Positions 7,195-14,934 of a DNA stretch of 18,599 nucleotides are shown here, piece after piece. The notes under the pieces were generated by a model. The model made no database searches. It was not told the DNA's origin and worked only from the letters and a program-made list of their open reading frames with translations. Each line of letters opens with the position of its first letter. The first letter of the stretch is position 1. A program made the translations under genes and the position numbers. This stretch comes from CAYVZZ01 sp964456185 (GTDB taxonomy: Bacteria > Pseudomonadota > Gammaproteobacteria > Pseudomonadales > Alcanivoracaceae), in contig CAYVZZ010000043.1 in assembly GCA_964456185.1 (NCBI GenBank), forward strand, positions 1 through 18,599, given 5' to 3'.

Positions 7195-7226
7195 GTCGGA
7201 CATAAAAGTGAAACAAGGAGGCGGAA

Positions 7227-7906
7227 ATGCCATTGCAAACCGTCAATCTCAGCGAACAAATCGCCGCGCATTTGGGTAAGTTGATCATTCAGGGAGAGTT
7301 GCAGCCGGGTGATCGGTTGCCGGAAAGTGACTGGGCGAAAACATTATCGGTGAGCACTAACTCGCTTCGCGAGGCGTTTCATTTGCTGGAGCAGCGCCAC
7401 TTAATCGAGTGGAAACCCCGCCGTGGTGCCAGTGTGCGTCGTATCACGCAGGATGATGTGACTGATCTCTACGACTTCTTGTTCCTACTGTTATCGCAAT
7501 TGGCAGGCAGGGCGGCAAAAAATTGGCAGCCGGGTCAAATTGAAGATTTGGTGGCCATGCTGCCAAGGTTGCAGCAATTTTATCAGCAGGATGATATTGC
7601 CAGCGCCCACAAGCTGGCTTTCGATTTGGTTTACAAGGCAGTAGAGCGCTTTGCGGGCAACCGTTATCTGAGCGAGGATATTATGGATTTACTGCCGCTA
7701 TTGCAGCGGTTTTCTTACATGGCNNNNNNNNNNACATGGCTTTGCAGGAAGAAACCACCGAGTTTGACGAATCGCTGAAGAGTTTCCAGCAGTTGATGGA
7801 AAACGTCATGGGACGGCGAGTGGAACAGGCGGCCGCCGATATTCGTGCCTATGGCGATAACCAGTGCGGCATTGTGCTGCGGGCACTGGCGAAACAGCAG
7901 GGTTAA
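7227..7906 (+). CDS. GntR-family (FCD/FadR subfamily) transcriptional regulator, split by a false assembly gap
   Basis: Residues 1-75 form the winged helix: LSEQIAAHLGKLIIQGELQPGDRLPE, then LSVSTNSLREAFHLLEQRHLIEW, then the RRGASVR wing. The rest is an alpha-helical FCD ligand domain (YDFLFLLLSQLAGRAAK, LVAMLPRLQQFYQQDD...). Ten Ns at 7724-7733 interrupt it and shift the frame. The seven bases ACATGGC occur both just before (7717-7723) and just after (7734-7740) the Ns. Collapsing the two copies removes 17 bases and gives one continuous 220-residue protein, reading ...RFSYMALQEETTEF... and ending ALAKQQG at the TAA 7904-7906. That is the normal length for this family, so the gene is almost certainly intact. 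It is divergent from alkB and likely regulates alkB and itself, perhaps in response to a fatty acid or alcohol. Confidence 0.88.
7724..7733. other. Run of 10 Ns, artificial scaffold gap
   Basis: Ten Ns are flanked by identical heptamers ACATGGC (7717-7723 and 7734-7740). This is the pattern left when two contigs that share a short end overlap are joined by a default gap. True sequence is probably missing nothing; 17 bases (Ns plus one heptamer) are surplus. Confidence 0.85.
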
Positions 7907-7916
7907 CCAGCGCTCC

Positions 7917-9008
7917 TTAGATGGGTTGCAAGCGCTCGCCAATGCGGCCGGTGGCCAACAATTCGCGAAATTCGTCGCCCAAGCGTTCGCTTTCGGCGAT
8001 GGCCTTGTTCCAATAGCTGATGCGGGCTTCGTCGTTGCCGGCGTAGGTTTTGAAATCTGCGCGGTTCGGCAGTTTGCCATTGGGCAGGCTTTGCAAATAC
8101 TCCTCCGAGGGCGCAATCAGCAGGGTGTGTGATTGGCGTTGAGCGTCACCGTTACGCCATTTCAGCAGCTTGTCGAACCAGCCGGGAATGATGCGGTCGG
8201 TGAAGTGGGGATAGAGCACAATGCCTTCATCTTGCCAAGCCAAGTCCAAGTGGTAGTCCAGCAGGCCACCATCCCGGTAAATGCCATCAGGCGCATCAGC
8301 AATTTTGCTCACCCCTTCCAGTACCAACGGAATCGACGCGCTGGCCATGAGAAAGTCATGCAGGTTGTCGGCAGTGATAGAGGATTGCTTGATGGGAAAA
8401 AGCCCGTCATGACCAATTGGCAAGGCCTCTGTGCCCACCGCAGCGAGGACGCGGTCGGCAAAACGACCGGTGGCCTTGCGTGATACCAGATTGGTAAAGG
8501 CAAAGCCGATAATACCCAGGATTAACGACAAGGGGTTTTCGCTGGCCAGTAGGCCGCGACTGCGGTCGGTGGCGGCAACCAGACGCCAATCACTGTTGCT
8601 AAGAATGTTGCCTTCATTGCCGTCGAGCACATCGTGTAGCATCTTGCGGCACTGGGCGCTGATGCCATCACGTTTGATGCCTTTGGGAAAACGTTGTTCG
8701 GTGTACAGATGCGCCAAGCGTTCCAAGTGACTAACACTTTCTGCGGCATTTGTACCGGAGGCCACGGCTGCAAAGCGCCAACATCCGACCGACGAGCCTA
8801 CCAGCGTGCGACGTCGTTTGGCTTGCGGCAAGAAGTCGCCGAAAATCGCACGATCCAGCCCCAAAATGCCCACGCCTTTGGGGCCGCCAGCGCCGCCCGG
8901 CAGGATGCCGACATCGGCTGCGTTGAGGTCGTTTTTAAGGATATGTTCGCGCGCCCAACTACCGGCTTTGATAATCAGGGATGAGGACTTGCTATGTATG
9001 GCGGTCAT
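7917..9008 (-). CDS. Patatin-like phospholipase family protein
   Basis: A 363-residue protein with the patatin Ser-Asp dyad architecture: oxyanion-hole loop GGAGGPKG (38-45), nucleophile elbow GSSVG (71-75, Ser73) and the catalytic DGG motif (Asp246-Gly-Gly, in IYRDGGLLDYHLD). No signal peptide or clear membrane segment is seen, apart from a hydrophobic stretch near 160-173 (SLILGIIGFAFTNL), which may dock to lipid. Family members hydrolyse acyl esters of phospholipids or other lipids; the natural substrate here is unknown. The start ATG at 9006-9008 overlaps the gph stop as ATGA, indicating translational coupling in a two-gene operon. The gene converges on the GntR gene with only 10 bases between stops and no visible terminator. 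Confidence 0.88.
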   Translation of the reverse strand: MTAIHSKSSSLIIKAGSWAREHILKNDLNAADVGILPGGAGGPKGVGILGLDRAIFGDFLPQAKRRRTLVGSSVGCWRFAAVASGTNAAESVSHLERLAHLYTEQRFPKGIKRDGISAQCRKMLHDVLDGNEGNILSNSDWRLVAATDRSRGLLASENPLSLILGIIGFAFTNLVSRKATGRFADRVLAAVGTEALPIGHDGLFPIKQSSITADNLHDFLMASASIPLVLEGVSKIADAPDGIYRDGGLLDYHLDLAWQDEGIVLYPHFTDRIIPGWFDKLLKWRNGDAQRQSHTLLIAPSEEYLQSLPNGKLPNRADFKTYAGNDEARISYWNKAIAESERLGDEFRELLATGRIGERLQPI

Positions 9009-9670
9009 GTTTGTCGTTGTGCCCAGTTAAATGCAGCCGGTAAGGAGTCCACCACAGCCGTGGCGGGTATGTCGCTCAAAGGGGTGGTGCCGTGGTAGCC
9101 ATAGGGCAATATGAGCCCGGGAATGCCGGCATTTTGCGCGGCCTTGGCATCGGTAACCGAATCACCTACAAAGAGCGCCTTGCTGGCGCTACTGCCCAAT
9201 TGTTGCAGGGCAAAATAAATTGGTTCGGGGTCGGGTTTGCGCTTGCTGCAGGTGTCGCCGCTTACCACTACGCCGAAATAATCGTCTAGCTGCAGCTTGC
9301 GCAGCAACGGCATAGTATAAACTTTGTCCTTGTTCGTCACCACTCCTAATTTGGCACCAGCGTTCCGAAACATCTCGAGGCCGCCCAAGACGCCATCATA
9401 GAGTCGGCTTTTCGTGCCATTAAGCGCTTTGTAATGTTTGGCAAAATGCGCCATGCCTTGCGTCAGGGTGGCCTCGTCCGGCTGTTGTAGGGCGCGGGCA
9501 ATCATGGCATGCACGCCATTGCCCACATAAGTGGCCACCGTGGCCTCACTCAACGTATCGCGCCCCATGTCGGTTAGCATGGCGTTGGTGGCAGCCGCCA
9601 GGTCGGGGATGGTGTTGGCAAGAGTGCCGTCTAGGTCGAAAAGAATGGTGTCGAATTTCATTCGCGCCAT
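9005..9670 (-). CDS. gph: Phosphoglycolate phosphatase, HAD superfamily
   Basis: A 221-residue cytoplasmic HAD hydrolase. The motifs are in order: FDLDGTL with Asp12 (nucleophile) and Asp14, VTNKDK with Thr112, KRKPDPEP with Lys145, and GDSVTD with Asp170 and Asp174. The helical cap (TIPDLAAATNAML..., YVGNGVHAMIARAL) matches Gph proteins, which clear 2-phosphoglycolate formed during DNA repair or by RuBisCO oxygenation. Related HAD enzymes such as MupP share this pattern, so substrate certainty is moderate. Two in-frame starts are possible, 9670 (MARMKFDT) and 9661 (MKFDT); neither has a good ribosome site. It is the first gene of the gph-patatin pair. A repeat element begins about 37 bases upstream, so the promoter must be in that small gap, in the repeat or beyond it. 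Confidence 0.85.
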   Translation of the reverse strand: MARMKFDTILFDLDGTLANTIPDLAAATNAMLTDMGRDTLSEATVATYVGNGVHAMIARALQQPDEATLTQGMAHFAKHYKALNGTKSRLYDGVLGGLEMFRNAGAKLGVVTNKDKVYTMPLLRKLQLDDYFGVVVSGDTCSKRKPDPEPIYFALQQLGSSASKALFVGDSVTDAKAAQNAGIPGLILPYGYHGTTPLSDIPATAVVDSLPAAFNWAQRQT

Positions 9671-9706
9671 GATACACCGATGACTCGCTTACCCGTAGGG
9701 GCATAC

Positions 9707-9855
9707 TAAGGAGGGGCCGAATGAGCCCCCATCCGTCATTCCCGCTAAGTGGGAATCCAGCGCCTTATAGCGTCACTCATTGAACTCGAAAGACACTGGA
9801 TCCTCGCGCTACGCGCAAGGATGACGCATTACAGTCTTATTCCGGCCTTCCTTAA
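9707..9855. repeat. Palindromic intergenic repeat, copy 2 (MITE-like)
   Basis: This is the same element as at 4160-4309. The shared core runs from TCCGTCATTCCCGC (from 9733) to the near-identical right half GAACTCGAAAGACACTGGAT and CCTCGCGCTACGCGCAAGGATGAC (to 9825). The left half has decayed (CCAGCGCCTTATAG where copy 1 has CCGGTGTCTTTTAG), so the middle stem is weakened. The outer arms also pair: TAAGGAGGGGCCGAATGAG at the left against CTTATTCCGGCCTTCCTTA at the right. They differ in sequence from copy 1 but share the AAGGA...GAATAAG pattern. It lies between dabA (downstream side) and gph (upstream side). Confidence 0.82.
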
Positions 9856-9886
9856 GAATAGGGCTGATTGAGCCGATTAGCACTTC

Positions 9887-9913
9887 TATTCGGCTCACAC
9901 TCTGAGCCGAATA
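9887..9913. other. Perfect hairpin downstream of dabA
   Basis: TATTCGGCTC (9887-9896) pairs perfectly with GAGCCGAATA (9904-9913) around a 7-nt loop. A third, near copy of the motif (AGCCGATTA, 9871-9879) lies beside it, and GCGTG (9926-9930)/CACGC (9940-9944) forms a smaller hairpin nearer the dabA stop. No T tract follows on the minus strand, so a classical intrinsic terminator for dabA is not supported. An mRNA 3'-end structure or protein site is possible. Confidence 0.55.
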
Positions 9914-9960
9914 ACGTTTCTTTCTGCGTGCCGGCAGCACACGCTTTTGCTTTGTCCGGA

Positions 9961-12363
9961 TTACACGGAGTTCCACTCACCTTGCTGGTAACGCCAAAGC
10001 TGACCGTTTTCATACTGCCATAGGGTCATCCAGCTGTTATTGAAGAGCTGTTGCAAAACGTCATGGCGGGCAATACAGGCCTCGATGGCGCGGCGCGGCG
10101 CGGCGATGACGGTGGTTTGCCGCAAGGGTTCGTGTCGCCAGCCTTGTTCATCAAAGAGAGATTGTTTGGGTAGGCCGATGCGTAAATCGCCGCCGTTGCC
10201 TTCGAAAACACCAATGCGGCCACCCACCACATTGTGCAGCACCTTGTTACCGGCACCATAGTGCTGCGGGTCGCTGGTGGAGGCGTGATATTGCCAGTTG
10301 AGCCAGTGGGTGACGAGTAGGGGGCCGGTCATTAAACGGTCTAGCAGGGTGAAGTCGTTGTCGGTGCTGGCGTCGTAATCGTGCAGGTAACAGCGGGAAA
10401 ATGGCTGTTGTTGCGTCAGTGAACGTGGGCCGATGATGAAACCGGCATTGCCGGTTAGTCCCCATTCGGGGCGGGTTTCGGCGCCGTTGTTAGCGCGCCG
10501 GCGAAATTGCCGTAGCAGGATGTCGGCGTCACCGCGGTTGTCCATCCACAAGGTGGGGGCGCGTTCGCGGCGCGCACGGTCACCGGCGGCCTTGAGGGTG
10601 GTTTGCAGTTGTTGCCAGTGCGCTTGCTGCGTGTCGGGCAGTCTGTCGACATCGAAGCCGGTGATTTCATCGGTGGTCGTGTTGTGCAGGGCAGGCAGGA
10701 AGGTGCTGGCAGTAATGTCCAGCCCGTCTGCTGCCAGTGCCTGACGCACTTCGTCGTCATTGAGTAATGCCGCAAGGGCGCGCACATTGGCCTCGCCGGA
10801 TTGGCCGCCACAAGCACCACAATCCAAAGTCGAGGCGTGGGCGTTGTTGGTGGTTTGGCTGGCATGCCCGCAGAGAATCACCAAAGGGGCGGCCGAGTGG
10901 TTTAGTCCCATGACCTCTAGTGCATTGTGTGCCAAGGCCGTTTTGTCGGCTAAAGATAGCCCCACTAGCTGCGGGCGCAATCGATGCCGCTGGCGGCCAA
11001 CACCGGCATGGTCAGCGTTCCGCCGCGCCCGACGAGAGGGGAGAAGCCATCGCCACAAACGCGGCAAATAACCAAAGCCCACTGCTTCGACAAAAGAGAA
11101 GGTGGCGTTTGGCCAATCGACGGTGGTTTGCCATTGCTGGCGGCTGGCCAGACGACGGCGGCGATTATCTTTGGCAGCACGCTTGTCGTGAATATCGGTA
11201 GCTTCTATAGAAGGCTTGGCCAAGCCGGGCAGTTGCGGGCGCTTGATTGCGGTTTGCCAAGGGCGATAGCTCATGGGCAGGCTGAAGTTACCGGCGGTGC
11301 CCCCGGTTTTAATGCGGGGGTCAACCGTTTCTAGCGCGCGGCGGATAATCTCTGAACGGGTGTCAATGCAGAAAATCATCTGCACATCTTGCGCGGCGGG
11401 CGCCGGTGTCGCTTTGCCGTCGGTAGCATTTAGTTTGGTAGCCAATTGGCGCTGAAAGCCGATTTCCAGTGCGGTTTGCCAGATGGCGTCAAAAGCGATG
11501 CTGTGCTTGGCGTCGGCGAGACGGTCGGGCAGCTGCTGCCAGCCGAGGTGCAGTTGAGATAGGGTGCCGCTTTGCTGCTCTGGGTGGCAGGCCAAGAGTA
11601 ACGCCTCCCACACCAGCCGCATCGCCAGTAAGTCGTATAGATGTTGGCTTGTCGCCGCGTCTTGTGTTTGGTCATCTAGCCAGGTACACCAAGAGGCCCA
11701 GCCGTTTACGGTGAGTAGCAGGGCTTCCAAATAGGCCTGCCAGTTATCGCCTAAATCGCCAAGCTGTGTTGCCGCCCATTGAATGGCGTCATCGGCGTTA
11801 GTGGGCACATTTTTCAACTGGCGGTGAAGATGGCGTAGCCCCATTACCGTGCCACTGCCACGGTCGTGCCAGAGGGTGGCATACCAAAAGGCATAAAGGC
11901 CGTGATGCGCCTGCGGCAGCCAGTGGCCCTGGTCTTTATCGAAATAGGCACCACAAATTTGCCCCAGTTGAAAGGTGATGGCGTCTCGCCAGGGCAGGTG
12001 GTGGCCATCTTTTAATGTGTCCGATAGCAGATCCACCACCAACGGCATAATCGGGCGGTCGTCGGTATGCAGTGCTTTAATACAATCGGAAATTGTGTGG
12101 TGATAGGGGCTGTTATCCAAAGCTTGCTGTAAGTCTGCCTTGGTAATGCGCCCTGACTGCCAACATGAGGCGATGTCATCGTGGGCCGGGAAAACGTGAA
12201 AGCCACCTAATAATCCAAGGCGCGCGGCGACGTCTTCTACTGGCTGTTCGATACGCCGCCAATGCGGATTCACAGCAACCGCCTGGTCTAGCGGCCAACT
12301 CGGCGTGATGGTGCGCAGTGCGGCGTTGATGGTGGTTGCGGACAAGGGGCGGGGGGTTGTCAT
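9961..12363 (-). CDS. dabA: DAB inorganic carbon transporter, DabA subunit (UPF0753/DUF2309)
   Basis: An 800-residue soluble protein that docks on the membrane subunit DabB. It contains a beta-carbonic-anhydrase-like zinc site: Cys332 and Asp334 in FCIDTRSE, His500 in ILCGHAS and Cys515 in LDCGACGG. The spacings (168 and 15 residues) closely match the Cys351, Asp353, His524 and Cys539 ligands described for Halothiobacillus DabA. The complex is thought to hydrate CO2 to bicarbonate in a one-way reaction driven by proton flow through DabB, raising internal inorganic carbon. The start ATG (12361-12363) overlaps the dabB stop as ATGA, so the two are translated as a coupled pair. The length is at the short end for the family. 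No RuBisCO or carboxysome gene is nearby, so a supply for heterotrophic carboxylases is the likelier use. Confidence 0.93.
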   Translation of the reverse strand: MTTPRPLSATTINAALRTITPSWPLDQAVAVNPHWRRIEQPVEDVAARLGLLGGFHVFPAHDDIASCWQSGRITKADLQQALDNSPYHHTISDCIKALHTDDRPIMPLVVDLLSDTLKDGHHLPWRDAITFQLGQICGAYFDKDQGHWLPQAHHGLYAFWYATLWHDRGSGTVMGLRHLHRQLKNVPTNADDAIQWAATQLGDLGDNWQAYLEALLLTVNGWASWCTWLDDQTQDAATSQHLYDLLAMRLVWEALLLACHPEQQSGTLSQLHLGWQQLPDRLADAKHSIAFDAIWQTALEIGFQRQLATKLNATDGKATPAPAAQDVQMIFCIDTRSEIIRRALETVDPRIKTGGTAGNFSLPMSYRPWQTAIKRPQLPGLAKPSIEATDIHDKRAAKDNRRRRLASRQQWQTTVDWPNATFSFVEAVGFGYLPRLWRWLLPSRRARRNADHAGVGRQRHRLRPQLVGLSLADKTALAHNALEVMGLNHSAAPLVILCGHASQTTNNAHASTLDCGACGGQSGEANVRALAALLNDDEVRQALAADGLDITASTFLPALHNTTTDEITGFDVDRLPDTQQAHWQQLQTTLKAAGDRARRERAPTLWMDNRGDADILLRQFRRRANNGAETRPEWGLTGNAGFIIGPRSLTQQQPFSRCYLHDYDASTDNDFTLLDRLMTGPLLVTHWLNWQYHASTSDPQHYGAGNKVLHNVVGGRIGVFEGNGGDLRIGLPKQSLFDEQGWRHEPLRQTTVIAAPRRAIEACIARHDVLQQLFNNSWMTLWQYENGQLWRYQQGEWNSV

Positions 12364-13934
12364 GCGTTGGCACTCGCTTCATTGGCCGGGGCATCGGTGG
12401 CGACAAGAGGTGCTGCCGCCTGCTGGTGGTCGGCCCAGCGATTCGGCCAAAGTCGCAGGGCGATCAGGGTGTAAATCTCGTCCAGATAAAAACCGGCATA
12501 TATCCAATGGCGCATACCGATCAGTTGGCGCGGGAATAGCTGCCAGCCCACGAAGCCCAGGTACATAAAGAGCATGCCGCCAAGCGCCAACCAGCCGCCC
12601 AAGTTGAAGGGTGATAAGCTCGCCCCCAAGGGTAAATACTCAACCAGCGTGGCGGCTAAGGTGAAAACAGCCGCCATTACCATGCCGATTAAGAGGCGCT
12701 GCAGGCCATGACGTGCGGGCGTCCATAATAGAGGTGCCCAAGCCAGCGCTAACACGCCAATCCACCAGAGTGGCCAAGGGTTGGGTGCAAGCCATTGGGT
12801 GCCAGCAACGACCAGCCCCAAGGTAATGAAAGGCGCGATTAAAAAGATCCAGGCACTGTTGCGGCCATGACCATAGAGGCGTTGCCGCCGAGTGGTTTTG
12901 ACAACAGATGAGGCCGATAAAAAGGAATGGGCCTTATATAAGGAGTGTCCTAATAAATGCAGCGCGGCAAAGGCGTACAGCCCCAGCCCGCATTCCAGCA
13001 ACATGAACCCCATTTGCGCTAGCGTCGACCAGGCCAGATGCACTTTGATACTAATGCGCGTCAGCATTACCGTGCCGCCCAAAACAGCACTGGCCAGACC
13101 AACCCCAATTAACAGCCAACGCGATATATCTGATATCCCCAGTAGAGGAGCAAAAAATACTAAAATGTAACCACCCAAATTCACCACGCCTGCGTGCAAA
13201 AGGGCGGATACCGGCGTCGGTGCTTCCATCACCTGAATGATCCAGCCGTGTACCGGCAGTAGGGCGGTGCGCAGGATGACCGCCAGTGTCAGCAGCACGC
13301 CACTGAGCGATAACAACCAAGAACTTTGTCCGGCCTCGATGCGGGCAAACAAAACCGCCAGCGAGCCGCTGCCGACGACCCACCAGGCACAGCCAGCCGC
13401 CGCCAATAGCAACAAGTCGGCAGCGCGGTCGGCCACACGTTTCTTGTGCGCAGCCAGCTGGGCAAAAGGGCGCTTCGGGTAAAAGACAAGCAGCTTGTGC
13501 ATGGCCATGCCGATGGCCGCCCAAGCGGCAATGAGCACCAGCCAATGGTTGGCCAGCAACAAGAAATGCACAGCCGCCAGCACCGAGGCCAATGCGGCAA
13601 TGTAGACGGGTTGGTTGGGTTCGCCGCGCAGATGGCGCATGGAATAGAAGCCAATCACACAGCCCAGAAACTGCACCAATACGCTTACCCAGGCACCAAA
13701 GAGATTGGGGAGCAACAAAATATCCAGCGGCAATTTCCAGGCCAGGTGTTGAGCCTGTACGGCCAGCTGGAAACCCAGTGCGGCAATGGAGCAAAGCAGA
13801 GCAATAACGGCCAAATGAAGGAAGCTGGACCACAGAAAAGCCAGTTGGTTGGGCTGCATCTTGATCATGCTGGCCGCCAATACCATTAGTAGAGCGGGTA
13901 AGAGGGCGGTGACATAATCAAGCAGTAGCAGCAT
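12360..13934 (-). CDS. dabB: DAB inorganic carbon transporter, DabB membrane subunit (NuoL/MrpA-like)
   Basis: A 524-residue, strongly hydrophobic protein with about a dozen membrane helices, homologous to the proton-pumping NuoL/ND5 subunit of complex I. The family core is clear: HGWI followed by MEAPTPVSALLHAGVVN (about 236-252), then Lys297 in SIKVHLAWSTLAQMGFM and an HLLGHSLYKAHSF stretch, all in the proton channel region. On its own such a protein could belong to Mrp or hydrogenase complexes, but coupling to dabA settles the role. A GTG at 13946 would add four residues. I chose the ATG at 13934 because GGAG (plus 13942-13945) lies 7 bases before it, and the GTG itself would overlap that site. 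The C-terminus is Ala-rich and hydrophilic. Confidence 0.92.
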   Translation of the reverse strand: MLLLLDYVTALLPALLMVLAASMIKMQPNQLAFLWSSFLHLAVIALLCSIAALGFQLAVQAQHLAWKLPLDILLLPNLFGAWVSVLVQFLGCVIGFYSMRHLRGEPNQPVYIAALASVLAAVHFLLLANHWLVLIAAWAAIGMAMHKLLVFYPKRPFAQLAAHKKRVADRAADLLLLAAAGCAWWVVGSGSLAVLFARIEAGQSSWLLSLSGVLLTLAVILRTALLPVHGWIIQVMEAPTPVSALLHAGVVNLGGYILVFFAPLLGISDISRWLLIGVGLASAVLGGTVMLTRISIKVHLAWSTLAQMGFMLLECGLGLYAFAALHLLGHSLYKAHSFLSASSVVKTTRRQRLYGHGRNSAWIFLIAPFITLGLVVAGTQWLAPNPWPLWWIGVLALAWAPLLWTPARHGLQRLLIGMVMAAVFTLAATLVEYLPLGASLSPFNLGGWLALGGMLFMYLGFVGWQLFPRQLIGMRHWIYAGFYLDEIYTLIALRLWPNRWADHQQAAAPLVATDAPANEASANA

Positions 13935-13979
13935 GGCGAACTCCACTAGTAGACGGCGTCATGATGGCGACAAATCATT

Positions 13980-14010
13980 ATTACGTAAAATACATTTATA
14001 TGTCCGTAAT
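13980..14010. promoter_or_regulatory. Inverted repeat in the dabB-lysR intergenic region, candidate LysR site
   Basis: ATTACG (13980-13985) and CGTAAT (14005-14010) are perfect inverted repeats 19 bases apart. A smaller AT-rich palindrome-like stretch, ACATTTATATGT (13992-14003), lies between them. LysR-type regulators bind interrupted dyads in such divergent regions and usually control both themselves and the neighbour. Confidence 0.45.
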
Positions 14011-14022
14011 GTTTGATAAAAT
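13995..14022 (+). promoter_or_regulatory. Possible promoter of the LysR gene
   Basis: TTTATA (13995-14000), a 16-base spacer and TAAAAT (14017-14022) resemble sigma70 boxes. The start would fall at about 14029, that is at the ATG itself, implying a leaderless or nearly leaderless mRNA; no ribosome site is seen upstream of the ATG, which is consistent. Confidence 0.35.
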
Positions 14023-14028
14023 CGAACG

Positions 14029-14934
14029 ATGGACATTAAACAGCTCAACTTTCGTCATTTATTCGCCTTTTGGAATGTCGCGCGCGAGGCGCACCTCACC
14101 CGCGCAGCCGAACAACTGCATGTGTCGCAATCCACCCTTTCTACGCAAATCCGCACCTTGGAAGAGCGCCTTGGTGAAACCCTATTTGAGCGACGCGGCA
14201 AACAACTGTTGCTCACCGCTACCGGGCAACGCGTGTTTGATTACGCCGAGAATATCTTTGGTTTAGGCGAAGAGATGCTCGGCTGGCTAGACGGCCACTA
14301 CCAAGGCATGGTGCGCGTGCGTATTGGCGGTGTCGCCACCATGTCGCGTAACTATCAAGAAAACCTCTACCGCCCGCTAATGGCCGACGACAGCGTCATC
14401 CTCACCGTCGAATCCGGCCAGTTGGATTGGCTAGTCGAGCGGCTATTACAACACAAGCTGGACGTGGTGCTGGCCAATTCCCCGGTGCCTTCTACCCCCG
14501 AACGCCCACTGCATTCCCAGTTTTTGGGGAGTCAGGCGATTTCCCTAGTGGGTCCTGCCAATAAATGGCGCGGCAAAAAACTGCGTATTCCCGACGACTT
14601 GCACCGCGAGCCAATTGCCTTGCCCGGCGCACGCCACACCCTGCGCGCCGAATTTGACGCCCTCTGCGCCAATGCGGGCGTCACCCCGCAATTACGTGCT
14701 GAAATCGACGACATGACCATGCTGCGCTTGGTGGCGCGCGATTCGGGCTGGCTAACCGTGTTGCCCGAAGTGGTCGTGCAAGATGAGCTGGAAAGTGGCG
14801 AGCTGGTGATTGTGGGGCAATCGGAACGACTGAGAGAACAGTTTTATGCCATTACCACACAGCGAAATCGTGGGCTGAAGCCGTTGGAAAGGTGGTTGGA
14901 AGAAAATGGGATGCAGTCTGGTTATACCGATTAA
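14029..14934 (+). CDS. LysR-family regulator, NhaR-like, probable regulator of dabBA
   Basis: A 301-residue LysR-type transcriptional regulator. Residues 4-62 form the helix-turn-helix: NFRHLFAFWNVAREAHLTRAAEQL, then HVSQSTLSTQIRTLEERLGETLFERRGKQLLLT. The C-terminal substrate-binding domain (about 90-290) contains GVATMSRNYQENLYRPLM, the HKLDVVLANSPVPS motif and a long RGLKPLERWLEENG end. The FWNV/FAFW start and the HKLD..L.N.P region resemble NhaR, the activator of the E. coli sodium/proton antiporter gene, more than CbbR or CysB; this is a judgement by eye. It is transcribed away from dabB with 94 bases between start codons and an inverted repeat in the gap, so control of the DAB operon is likely. 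The effector is unknown; sodium, pH or bicarbonate are possibilities. Confidence 0.88.
   Translation: MDIKQLNFRHLFAFWNVAREAHLTRAAEQLHVSQSTLSTQIRTLEERLGETLFERRGKQLLLTATGQRVFDYAENIFGLGEEMLGWLDGHYQGMVRVRIGGVATMSRNYQENLYRPLMADDSVILTVESGQLDWLVERLLQHKLDVVLANSPVPSTPERPLHSQFLGSQAISLVGPANKWRGKKLRIPDDLHREPIALPGARHTLRAEFDALCANAGVTPQLRAEIDDMTMLRLVARDSGWLTVLPEVVVQDELESGELVIVGQSERLREQFYAITTQRNRGLKPLERWLEENGMQSGYTD

Noticed and set aside
7227..7778. Truncated, frameshifted GntR pseudogene of 183 residues ending in ...TWLCRKKPPSLTNR
   Set aside because: The frame change is caused by the 10 Ns plus a duplicated heptamer; collapsing the overlap gives a normal 220-residue protein.
9887..9913. Intrinsic terminator for dabA
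   Set aside because: The stem is perfect but no T tract follows on the minus strand, so it is recorded only as a hairpin.
10433..11334. Long open frames on the plus strand opposite dabA
   Set aside because: They overlap an unmistakable conserved gene on the minus strand, have Arg/Ala/Ser-rich shadow composition and no family motifs or ribosome sites.
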